Source: an uncultured Succinatimonas sp. (lineage in GTDB: Bacteria > Pseudomonadota > Gammaproteobacteria > Enterobacterales > Succinivibrionaceae). From it: a DNA stretch of 6,990 nucleotides. Both the position numbers and the translations under genes were made by a program. The notes below the pieces were generated by a model. It worked only from the letters and a program-made list of their open reading frames with translations, was not told the origin of the DNA and did no database searches. Positions 1 through 5,489 of this stretch are shown one piece after another. Each line of letters starts with the position of its first letter. Within the stretch, counting starts at the first letter, position 1. The stretch covers positions 1 through 6,990 of the forward strand of contig NZ_CAJKVK010000100.1 of the NCBI RefSeq assembly GCF_905203285.1, written 5' to 3'.

Positions 1-123
1 CAGTTAACCAATATTACTTTTAAGTATCAGAAAATATATCTATTCGGTATTTTACTCATTGCTTTGATTCAATTATCATACAAAACGTTGACGATAATTA
101 AGATGAAAGCAAACGAAAAATGA
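1..123 (+). CDS. C-terminal end of an unidentified membrane protein (partial)
   Basis: Reading from base 1, the first frame stays open for 40 codons and ends at a TGA at 121-123. The visible tail has one hydrophobic stretch (about residues 13-27, 'YLFGILLIALIQLSY') flanked by lysines, and ends in a short charged tail (KMKANEK), as expected for the last transmembrane helix of an integral membrane protein. The stop overlaps the start codon of the next gene as ATGA (120-123), a classic arrangement for translational coupling, and the next gene has no convincing Shine-Dalgarno of its own. This supports the frame being a real gene in the same operon. The beginning lies outside the window, and 40 residues are too few to assign a family. 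A chance open frame of this length is possible but less likely given the overlap. Confidence 0.6.
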   Translation, partial: QLTNITFKYQKIYLFGILLIALIQLSYKTLTIIKMKANEK

Positions 124-1244
124 GTGTTCTGTATATTCAATCCTTTGTTCTAATTGCCTACGCAATCTGCTCTCTGGTTATTCCGTTAAAAATTTCGCAT
201 AAAGGCAAATTTTTAGTTTTACTTGCCATTTTGGTCTGCGGTTTTAAGTACGTCGTATACGCAATGACCGGCGGAATTTTAGAACCCAAGCTTCCTCCCT
301 ACGTCGTTGTCATTCTTGAGTCGCTTTTTGCCTCATTGCTGCTTGGCGTAGCTTTATTGATTGTTAAAGATCTTATTGTTTTACTTTTCTTTGTCTTACG
401 CAAAACCGGTATTTTGTCCTGGCATTTGCCGCAAAATAAAGCCGCAGTGGTTGTAAGTTTCATTGCTCTAGCTTTAGGTTTTTACGGAACTTTTTCGCAA
501 TTTGTCACTCCCAAAGTGCAGACTGTTGAAGTAGCGATTAAAAATTTACCCAATGAATTTGATGGCTTTAGAGTAGTACAGCTTACAGATATTCACGTAG
601 GACCTATTCTAAAAAGGGATTACGTACAGAGAATTACCGATAAAACCAACCTTTTGCAGCCTGACCTTATAGCTATAACCGGAGATTTCGTTGACGGCAG
701 CGTTGCAAATTTGGCGCAGGAGTTTGAACCGCTTCGTGATTTGCATGCCCCTTACGGAGTGTATGCGGTAACAGGCAATCATGAATATTATTCAGGAGCA
801 GCTGAATGGATTGAAGCACTGTCCAAGCTTAACATCAAATTTTTAAATAACGAAAATGACATTATAGAAAAAGACGGTGCAGAGATTGCCATCGCCGGAA
901 TTCCGGATAGACGCGCTCAAAATTACGGATTTGAAAAACCCGATCATGAAAAAGCATTGTCAGGACTTCCCGATATTCCAAGAATTTTGCTTTCTCATGA
1001 GCCGCCTGTAGCCAATGAGCACCCTCAAGCCGATTTGCTTTTAACCGGACACACTCACGGCGGAACCATGTTTTTCTTAAAACCGCTTATCGCCAGATTT
1101 AACGGCGGTTATGTAAGCGGAAAATATGAGCTTGGCGATATGACTTTATATGTCAGCAACGGCAGCGGCATCTGGTCAGGATTTTCCTGCCGAGTCGGCG
1201 TTCCTTCGGAAATAACCCTCTTTGTACTAAAAGGAGCAAATTAA
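120..1244 (+). CDS. Membrane-anchored metallophosphoesterase (YkuE/YaeI-like, calcineurin-type)
   Basis: This 374-residue protein has about four N-terminal transmembrane segments (roughly residues 5-23, 31-50, 61-93 and 108-128) followed by a calcineurin-like phosphoesterase domain from about residue 150. The dinuclear metal motifs are complete: DIH (D157, H159), GD (D189), GNHE (N220, H221), SH (H293) and GHTHGG (H311, H313). This is the COG1408 type, whose members hydrolyse phosphodiester or pyrophosphate bonds, often in lipid or cell-envelope substrates; the substrate here cannot be read from sequence. Basic loops after helix 1 (KISHKGK) and between helices 3 and 4 (RK...K) suggest by the positive-inside rule that the catalytic domain faces the periplasm, which is inference. 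The ATG overlaps the preceding stop and no good Shine-Dalgarno is seen, so translation is probably coupled. No clear intrinsic terminator follows. The family is confident; the substrate is unknown. Confidence 0.88.
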   Translation: MSVLYIQSFVLIAYAICSLVIPLKISHKGKFLVLLAILVCGFKYVVYAMTGGILEPKLPPYVVVILESLFASLLLGVALLIVKDLIVLLFFVLRKTGILSWHLPQNKAAVVVSFIALALGFYGTFSQFVTPKVQTVEVAIKNLPNEFDGFRVVQLTDIHVGPILKRDYVQRITDKTNLLQPDLIAITGDFVDGSVANLAQEFEPLRDLHAPYGVYAVTGNHEYYSGAAEWIEALSKLNIKFLNNENDIIEKDGAEIAIAGIPDRRAQNYGFEKPDHEKALSGLPDIPRILLSHEPPVANEHPQADLLLTGHTHGGTMFFLKPLIARFNGGYVSGKYELGDMTLYVSNGSGIWSGFSCRVGVPSEITLFVLKGAN

Positions 1245-1366
1245 AGCTGACAGTTTTTCTTTGCCTTAAAAAGATCCAATTTTGCATTTTCATTTACAAA
1301 TTAAAATTTTTTGCATATTGTATCTATAACGTTTTACGGAGAATTTTTATCAAAGATGCCGTAAAA

Positions 1367-1386
1367 CTCCGTTCTTTAGAACGGAG
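1367..1386. other. Perfect 8-bp hairpin upstream of the trp promoter
   Basis: CTCCGTTC (1367-1374) and GAACGGAG (1379-1386) form a perfect stem with a TTTA loop. On the plus strand no U-run follows, but on the minus strand the hairpin is followed directly by TTTT (1363-1366), so it could act as an intrinsic terminator for leftward transcription. A second possible stem, TTTTACGG (1332-1339) with CCGTAAAA (1359-1366), lies just upstream. The CGGAG at 1337-1341 could also compete for CTCCG at 1367-1371. The purpose is unknown. It may end readthrough from the metallophosphoesterase operon despite lacking a U-tract. Confidence 0.45.
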
Positions 1387-1398
1387 ATATAAGGCATG

Positions 1399-1407
1399 TG
1401 CTATACT
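1399..1407 (+). promoter_or_regulatory. Putative extended -10 promoter of the trpL-trpE-trpG transcript
   Basis: TG-C-TATACT is a close match to an extended -10 element (TGnTATAAT), predicting initiation near 1413-1415. No good -35 hexamer lies at the right distance, which is common for extended -10 promoters. A weaker alternative further upstream is TTTACA (1293-1298), a 17-base spacer, then TATTGT (1316-1321). No palindrome resembling the E. coli TrpR operator (CTAGTAC-type half sites) is visible around either promoter, so repressor control is not supported by sequence. Confidence 0.5.
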
Positions 1408-1501
1408 GTTGTCAGATAAAGTCTTACAAATTCAGACAAAAACCAAGTCTGCATTTGCAAAGATATTAAATCTACACAAAACAAGGGCAGGACTTGCCCG
1501 G

Positions 1502-1582
1502 ATGGCCTGTCAAGCGAACCTCGATAGAGGTCGGCAGCAGGAACCCGCCGAAGCTTACAACAGTAGCACTATTGTTATTTAG
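1502..1582 (+). CDS. Possible 26-residue leader ORF ahead of trpL
   Basis: An ATG at 1502 opens a 26-codon frame ending in TAG at 1580-1582, with AGGA (1489-1492) placed 9 bases upstream of the start. The predicted peptide begins MACQANLDRG and contains no Trp, so it is not a second tryptophan sensor. The AGGA lies in the loop of the 1485-1499 hairpin, and the frame runs through the ACCTC/GAGGT and CGGC/GCCG hairpins. This makes an RNA-structure explanation for the region at least as likely as coding. Listed as tentative because the spacing to a Shine-Dalgarno is good; the peptide is not recognised. Confidence 0.2.
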   Translation: MACQANLDRGRQQEPAEAYNSSTIVI

Positions 1583-1611
1583 CAGTAGGAATCATCGGTC
1601 TTTAGACCAGT

Positions 1612-1616
1612 GAGGA
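1612..1616 (+). promoter_or_regulatory. Ribosome binding site of trpL
   Basis: GAGGA lies 10 bases upstream of the trpL ATG. It decides between two nearby starts. The ATG at 1616 overlaps the site itself and stops after three codons, whereas the ATG at 1627 gives the Trp-Trp leader peptide. Confidence 0.6.
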
Positions 1617-1626
1617 TGTCAAGTTA

Positions 1627-1668
1627 ATGAAAATATCACAGCGTTCTTTATGGTGGCACCTCGCGTAA
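1627..1668 (+). CDS. trpL: trp operon leader peptide (13 residues, tandem Trp codons)
   Basis: The frame reads MKISQRSLWWHLA and stops at TAA. Two adjacent TGG codons (1651-1656) at positions 9-10 mirror E. coli TrpL, a 14-residue peptide with Trp-Trp at 10-11. The peptide is a sensor. When charged tRNA-Trp is scarce the ribosome stalls on the TGG pair and masks RNA segment 1 (1659-1664), which lets the downstream antiterminator form. When Trp is plentiful the ribosome reaches the stop codon, covers segment 2, and the terminator forms. Position, tandem Trp codons, the stop codon lying between segments 1 and 2, and trpE following directly all agree. The peptide itself has no expected function after synthesis. 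Starts and stops this short are usually missed by automatic annotation. Confidence 0.9.
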   Translation: MKISQRSLWWHLA

Positions 1669-1730
1669 CTGCGGGGATGTGATATTATTTTAACAAATAA
1701 ACCCGCAGCTTTGCGGGTTTGTTCATTTTT
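1632..1730 (+). promoter_or_regulatory. trp attenuator with mutually exclusive stems 1:2, 2:3 and 3:4
   Basis: Segment 1 CCTCGC (1659-1664) pairs with segment 2 GCGGGG (1671-1676), the pause hairpin. Segment 2 CTGCGGG (1669-1675) can instead pair with segment 3 CCCGCAG (1702-1708), the antiterminator. Segment 3 AAACCCGCA (1699-1707) pairs with segment 4 TGCGGGTTT (1712-1720), the terminator. The trpL stop (1666-1668) falls in the 1:2 loop, as required for the ribosome to gate the choice. An additional perfect 9-bp outer stem, AATATCACA (1632-1640) with TGTGATATT (1678-1686), encloses the 1:2 hairpin and is probably formed only when trpL is not being translated. Confidence 0.88.
1699..1730 (+). 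terminator. Intrinsic terminator (3:4 stem) of the trp attenuator
   Basis: A perfect 9-bp stem AAACCCGCA / TGCGGGTTT with a GCTT loop is followed by GTTCA and a run of five T. It lies between trpL and trpE, so it ends transcription before the structural genes unless the 2:3 antiterminator forms. Confidence 0.9.
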
Positions 1731-1765
1731 AAAGCCCGCAATATTTAATTTTTACGGAGCTTAAA

Positions 1766-3277
1766 ATGAAAGAAATTCTGCTTTACGGTAAATACAGCAA
1801 CAAGCCTCATCTTTTTTACCGCGATCATGTTTTAAACACCAATACTCTGCTGCTTGAATCGGCTGAAATTGTTGATAAAAGCGGCACCAAAAGCATTATC
1901 GGGGCATCTTGCGCGCTTAAAGTGATCTGCAATGATTTAAAAGTTACGCTTAAGGCAATAAACGATAACGGTTGTGCTTTAATTCCTCTTCTTGCAGCAA
2001 AACTTAAAGCAAAATCTTGTGATGAAAAGACCATTACTCTTTCCTATGCAAGACCGCCTAAAAATATTGACGAAGAGACACGGCTTAAATTTCCGTCGCC
2101 GCTTGATGCGTTAAGAGCTGTCCAAGATACCTTAAAGGAATTTAAAGACATAACCTTTGCCGGCATTATCGCCTTTGATTTTATAAACAATTTTGAAGAA
2201 ATCACAGACGTTTCTCAAGGTCTTAACACTTGTCCTGATTTGGTATTTAACCTTTACGACATCTCCGTGGTTTTTGATCATATTAATAAAACCACAGTAG
2301 TTCACGGCTATGCCTTTAACGAAAAAAACAAAAATGACTGCTTAATTAAAGCTTATAAGTTAAAAGAAGCTTTGGATTCGTTTAACGCAGACTTACATTT
2401 AAAGCACCCTAAAGTTGATAAATTAAGCTACAGCGTCAATATAGACGATAAAGCATTTGAAGATTTAGTCGTAAAAATTAAAGATCACATTATTAAAGGC
2501 GATGCCTTTCAAGTAGTTCCCTCAAGAGTTTTTTCACTGCCCTGCCACGATCCGTTTTTAAGTTATGCATATCTAAAAGAAGATAATCCATCACCTTATA
2601 TGTATTACATACAAGATGTTGATTTTACTTTAATCGGAGCCTCTCCTGAATTTGCGCTTCGCTATGACAAAAAAAGTAATGAAGTGTCAATATCGCCTAT
2701 TGCCGGAACAAGAGCGCGCGGAATAGATGCAAGCGATAAAGTCGATCCTGACTTAGATGCGAGAATTGAACTTGAACTTAGAATGGATCAAAAAGAAGTA
2801 TCAGAACATATTATGCTCGTTGATCTGGCGCGCAACGATTTGGCACGCATTGCAAAAACGGGTACTCGCCGTGTGGAAAATCTTCTGCATGTAGATAGAT
2901 ACCAAAGTGTCATGCACCTTGTAAGTGACGTAAAAGCCGAACTTAAAGAAGATCTTGATGCCCTGCATGCTTATCAGGCATCAATGAATATGGGAACCCT
3001 GTCCGGAGCTCCTAAAATTATGGCTCACAAAATTATTTATAAATATGAAGGCGTAAAACGCGGTTCATACGGCGGGGTCGTAGCCCGTCTTGAAACGGAC
3101 GGATCGTTTGATTCCTGCATTGCAATTCGCAGCGCTTTCATAAAAAACGACATAGCCTATATCCAATCAGGATGCGGCGTGGTATTTGACTCGGATCCTG
3201 AAGCTGAAGCAATGGAAACCGTCAATAAAGCCCGCTCGGTTATAAGAGCAGTATCAAAAGCCAATAAGGAGTTTTAA
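1766..3277 (+). CDS. trpE: Anthranilate synthase component I
   Basis: The product converts chorismate to anthranilate, using ammonia delivered by TrpG, in the first committed step of tryptophan synthesis in the cytoplasm. The protein is 503 residues, close to the 520 of E. coli. The N-terminal domain carries LLES (29-32), the conserved Trp feedback-inhibition element, and NPSPYM (274-279) forms the other part of the allosteric pocket. The chorismate-binding domain shows PIAGTR (311-316), HIMLVDLARND (348-358), MNMGTLSGAPK (407-417), RGSYGG (432-437) and the acidic Mg2+-binding stretch DPEAEAMETVNKA (477-489). Ala313 in PIAGT marks it as TrpE rather than aminodeoxychorismate synthase PabB, which has Lys there (PIKGT). 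ACGGAG (1754-1759) sits 6 bases before the ATG. Control is by the upstream trpL attenuator and, by family knowledge, allosteric inhibition by Trp. Confidence 0.97.
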   Translation: MKEILLYGKYSNKPHLFYRDHVLNTNTLLLESAEIVDKSGTKSIIGASCALKVICNDLKVTLKAINDNGCALIPLLAAKLKAKSCDEKTITLSYARPPKNIDEETRLKFPSPLDALRAVQDTLKEFKDITFAGIIAFDFINNFEEITDVSQGLNTCPDLVFNLYDISVVFDHINKTTVVHGYAFNEKNKNDCLIKAYKLKEALDSFNADLHLKHPKVDKLSYSVNIDDKAFEDLVVKIKDHIIKGDAFQVVPSRVFSLPCHDPFLSYAYLKEDNPSPYMYYIQDVDFTLIGASPEFALRYDKKSNEVSISPIAGTRARGIDASDKVDPDLDARIELELRMDQKEVSEHIMLVDLARNDLARIAKTGTRRVENLLHVDRYQSVMHLVSDVKAELKEDLDALHAYQASMNMGTLSGAPKIMAHKIIYKYEGVKRGSYGGVVARLETDGSFDSCIAIRSAFIKNDIAYIQSGCGVVFDSDPEAEAMETVNKARSVIRAVSKANKEF

Positions 3278-3279
3278 TC

Positions 3280-3876
3280 ATGCCTTACCGTATTAAAATC
3301 ATTTTTATCGATAATTTTGATTCTTTTTCTTATAACTTAGTCGATGAGCTGCAGATTTTAGGCGCTGAAGTCACTGTTTATCGTAACGACGCAGCTCCTG
3401 AATTTATCCTAAAAAAAGTACAAGAGTTTAAAAAAGAAGGCTTTAACATAATCGGAGTTCTTTCACCCGGACCTTCAAGTCCTAATGACGCGAATAATTT
3501 AATGGCTATTATCGAAAAACTAAAAGGACAGATTCCTTTATTGGGAATTTGTCTTGGGCATCAGGCTTTAGGTCTGTCTCTTGGCGGAAAAGTGGTTAAA
3601 TCTCCGTATATTGTTCACGGTAAAGCATCCCTAATCACGCATTGTAGTGATTATTGCTTTAAAGATCTGCCTAATCCTTTAAGAGCTGCTCGCTATCACT
3701 CCCTTGTCGTTACCGACTTACCGGAACATGTAAAAATCATTGCGTCCTGCGATAACATCGTAATGGCACTTTATGAAGAGAAAATGCGTCTTTTAGGTCT
3801 GCAATTTCATCCTGAGTCGATTTTAACCACCTACGGACGCAAAATTTTATTAAATGCAATCAATCTATTAGCTTAG
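3280..3876 (+). CDS. trpG: Anthranilate synthase component II, glutamine amidotransferase
   Basis: The product hydrolyses glutamine and channels ammonia to TrpE. The 198-residue class I amidotransferase has the nucleophile Cys91 in GICLGHQ (89-95), the oxyanion loop LSPGP (61-65), and His177 and Glu179 in HPES completing the triad. The sequence is very close to the amidotransferase domain of E. coli TrpGD (ARYHSLV, HGKAS, HPESILTT). Unlike E. coli it is not fused to the phosphoribosyltransferase TrpD, and no trpD follows. The ATG lies 2 bases after the trpE stop, with AAGGAG 8 bases upstream, so the two subunits should be made in equal amounts from one mRNA. The start could lie a few codons later, since the first few residues (PYRIKI) are not conserved. 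In some bacteria the same subunit also serves PabB; this cannot be told here. Confidence 0.95.
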   Translation: MPYRIKIIFIDNFDSFSYNLVDELQILGAEVTVYRNDAAPEFILKKVQEFKKEGFNIIGVLSPGPSSPNDANNLMAIIEKLKGQIPLLGICLGHQALGLSLGGKVVKSPYIVHGKASLITHCSDYCFKDLPNPLRAARYHSLVVTDLPEHVKIIASCDNIVMALYEEKMRLLGLQFHPESILTTYGRKILLNAINLLA

Positions 3877-3887
3877 CGTATTAACTT

Positions 3888-3916
3888 TTGCCTTTAGCAG
3901 ATTGAGTTAAAGGCAA
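3888..3916. repeat. Inverted repeat at the trpG/sdaA convergent junction
   Basis: TTGCCTTTA (3888-3896) and TAAAGGCAA (3908-3916) form a perfect 9-bp stem with an 11-base loop, overlapping the sdaA stop codon. It is the only strong hairpin in the convergent junction, where the two genes are just 17 bases apart. No real U-run follows on either strand, so as a bidirectional terminator it is weak. It may instead protect the 3' ends of both transcripts. Confidence 0.4.
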
Positions 3917-5264
3917 TTGCTAATCCGCCAAGGGAGGTTTCCTTATATTTTTGATTCATATCCTTGCCGGTTGCGTACATAGTGCTTATTACTTGATCAA
4001 GACTTACGCGCGGCTGGCTTAAACGCGACATTGAAATACGGGCAGCCGATATTGCCTGTAATGCACCGAAGGCGTTGCGTTCAATACACGGGATTTGAAC
4101 CAGTCCGTCAACCGGATCACAGGTCAAACCCAAGTGATGCTCCATTGATACCTCAGCAGCAGAGCAGGCTACCGGTGCTTCTGCTCCTAAGACTGTTGCC
4201 ATTGCACCTGCCGCCATGGAACTTGCCGCACCGATTTCAGCCTGACACCCGGCCTCAGCTCCGCTTATTGAAGCATTCTTTTTATAAAAAGATCCGATAA
4301 GCATCGCACTTAACAAAAAATCGACGGCTTTATCGTCATTAAAACCGATGGCATGATTTTTAAGATAAAGCATAACTGCAGGAACCACAGCGCAGGCTCC
4401 GTTGGTCGGAGCTGTTACAACTTTGGCACCTGCGGCATTTTCTTCAGCAATACAAAAAGCGTACAAAGAAATGTAATCGATAATTCCTAATGGATCTGCC
4501 GTAATTGTAAGTTTCTGATAAAGTTCTTTACCGCGGCGTTTTAAATGTAAGGCACCAGGTAAATAATCGCTTTTGCAATGTGATCCGTTATAGTAAACCT
4601 GCTGCATGGTTTCCCATATTTCAAGACAATAATCCTTTATATATTTTTCATCATGAAACTGTTTTTCAAACTCAAGGGATAATTTTGCTAAATTCCAACC
4701 ATGCTCTTTACAAAGATTAAGTGCCTGCTCAGTATTGCTTATAGGCATAAAATCTTTTTTATCAATGATTAACGGATCGGTGTCCTGTTCTTTTTTATAA
4801 AAATCAGCTTCTACTTTTATAAATCCGCCGCCTACCGAGTAATAAGTTTCTTCTGATAAAACATCACCTTTTTCATCTAATGCTTTAATAGTCAGGGCAT
4901 TTTCATGCAAAGGAAGAAATTCTGATGAAAAAACAAGATCTTCTTTGTAATTAAAATCTATATCCTTTACACCGCATAATTTAATTTTGCGTTCATTTAT
5001 AACCCTGTCAATTATTTCTTCCTGCAATTTGGCATCAAGATCTTTTGGAGAAATTCCGCATAATCCCCAAATAACGGCCTTATCGGAAAGATGTCCAATT
5101 CCGGTTAATGATAAAGATCCGAAAAGAGTGATCTTTACTTTTACAATTTTATTTAAAACGTCAGAGATTTTTTTACAAAACATATTGCCGGCAAAAAGCG
5201 GTCCTAAGGTGTGAGAAGACGACGGTCCGATACCGATTTTAAAAATAGAAAGATTGCTTTGCAC
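3894..5264 (-). CDS. sdaA: L-serine ammonia-lyase, single-chain [4Fe-4S] type
   Basis: The product deaminates L-serine to pyruvate and ammonia in the cytoplasm, using an oxygen-sensitive [4Fe-4S] cluster that acts as a Lewis acid. The 456-residue chain matches E. coli SdaA (454) along its length. The beta domain begins with GIGPSSSHT (11-19) and contains FGSLSLTG (48-55). The alpha domain has APTNGAC (285-291), the cluster cysteines C340 (AEAGCQ), C382 (LTCDPV) and C393 (IPCIER), and GKDMN (433-437). The last residue is Cys456. In related bacterial enzymes a C-terminal cysteine reaches into the active site and ligates the cluster as a 'tail in mouth', displaced by serine. The start is GTG, chosen because AGGA lies 8 bases upstream and the homologous N-terminus begins there. 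It converges on trpG and is divergent from the acidic-protein gene. sdaA versus its paralogue sdaB cannot be told apart here. Confidence 0.95.
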   Translation of the reverse strand: MQSNLSIFKIGIGPSSSHTLGPLFAGNMFCKKISDVLNKIVKVKITLFGSLSLTGIGHLSDKAVIWGLCGISPKDLDAKLQEEIIDRVINERKIKLCGVKDIDFNYKEDLVFSSEFLPLHENALTIKALDEKGDVLSEETYYSVGGGFIKVEADFYKKEQDTDPLIIDKKDFMPISNTEQALNLCKEHGWNLAKLSLEFEKQFHDEKYIKDYCLEIWETMQQVYYNGSHCKSDYLPGALHLKRRGKELYQKLTITADPLGIIDYISLYAFCIAEENAAGAKVVTAPTNGACAVVPAVMLYLKNHAIGFNDDKAVDFLLSAMLIGSFYKKNASISGAEAGCQAEIGAASSMAAGAMATVLGAEAPVACSAAEVSMEHHLGLTCDPVDGLVQIPCIERNAFGALQAISAARISMSRLSQPRVSLDQVISTMYATGKDMNQKYKETSLGGLAIAFNSIC

Positions 5265-5403
5265 GATTTAATTCCTAATACCAAATTGGCAAAAAGTTTA
5301 GCAGAAAATACAAAATTCGGATTCAAATTTCTCTACACAACCTACAAAATCATCTATTAATCAACAAAAAACTTGCCCTTGATCATGCCTTTATCATAAG
5401 ACT

Positions 5404-5432
5404 TTGGCTTTATAAAAATATGCTTGTAAAAT
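5404..5432 (+). promoter_or_regulatory. Putative sigma-70 promoter of the acidic-protein gene
   Basis: TTGGCT (5404-5409), a 17-base spacer and TAAAAT (5427-5432) resemble -35 and -10 elements and predict a start near 5439, leaving a 5' untranslated region of about 50 bases. The DNA between sdaA and this gene (5265-5489) must also hold the sdaA promoter. On the minus strand the best candidate I see is an extended -10 TGCTAAACT (5303-5311), which is weak. No operator palindrome stands out. Confidence 0.45.
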
Positions 5433-5489
5433 TTTATTAGTTGCGAAAAACAGCAGCTTTCCTTGGTTTTTAATAAAAGGAGATTTTTT

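Larger units (their letters stand above)
1415..1626 (+). ncRNA. Long structured 5' leader of the trp transcript, unknown class
   Basis: About 210 bases lie between the predicted promoter and trpL, against about 26 nt of transcript before trpL in E. coli. The stretch is more GC-rich than its surroundings from about 1485 to 1550 and folds into several local hairpins: CAGAC/GTCTG (1433-1451), GGGCA/TGCCC (1485-1499), ACCTC/GAGGT (1518-1531), CGGC/GCCG (1532-1550), AACAGTA/TATTGTT (1559-1576) and GGTC/GACC (1597-1608). Four AGGA motifs occur at 1489, 1539, 1587 and 1613. The first two sit at or in hairpin loops and the last overlaps the trpL Shine-Dalgarno, a pattern that resembles CsrA/RsmA binding sites. 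A 26-codon frame (1502-1582) preceded by AGGA could alternatively be a second leader peptide. I do not recognise an established riboswitch or housekeeping RNA. It could be part of the leader or a separate small RNA, although no terminator is seen before trpL. Confidence 0.4.

Noticed and set aside
1645..1680. T-box riboswitch: the sequence TGGTGGCACC followed by a terminator resembles the T-box antiterminator bulge (UGGNACC).
   Set aside because: The same bases read as Trp-Trp-His-Leu-Ala-stop in a 13-codon frame with a start and ribosome binding site, and the following stems form a standard 1:2/2:3/3:4 attenuator. No recognisable T-box stem I with specifier loop and AGAUG/GNUG motifs is seen upstream, and T-boxes are not expected in gammaproteobacteria.
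1632..1686. TCACA and TGTGA half sites suggesting a CRP site.
   Set aside because: The half sites are in the wrong order (TCACA first) and 37 bases apart. They are better explained as the two arms of an RNA stem around the attenuator.
3888..3916. Bidirectional intrinsic terminator for trpG and sdaA.
   Set aside because: The stem is good, but no U-run follows on either strand, so it is kept only as an inverted repeat.
4031..4300. Open frame of 89 codons on the plus strand, proline- and leucine-rich.
   Set aside because: It lies antisense inside the well-supported sdaA gene, in a low-complexity shadow frame with no ribosome binding site.
5463..5489. An upstream in-frame TTG start adding nine residues to the acidic protein.
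   Set aside because: No Shine-Dalgarno precedes it, and the strong AGGAG at 5478-5482 is correctly spaced for the ATG at 5490.
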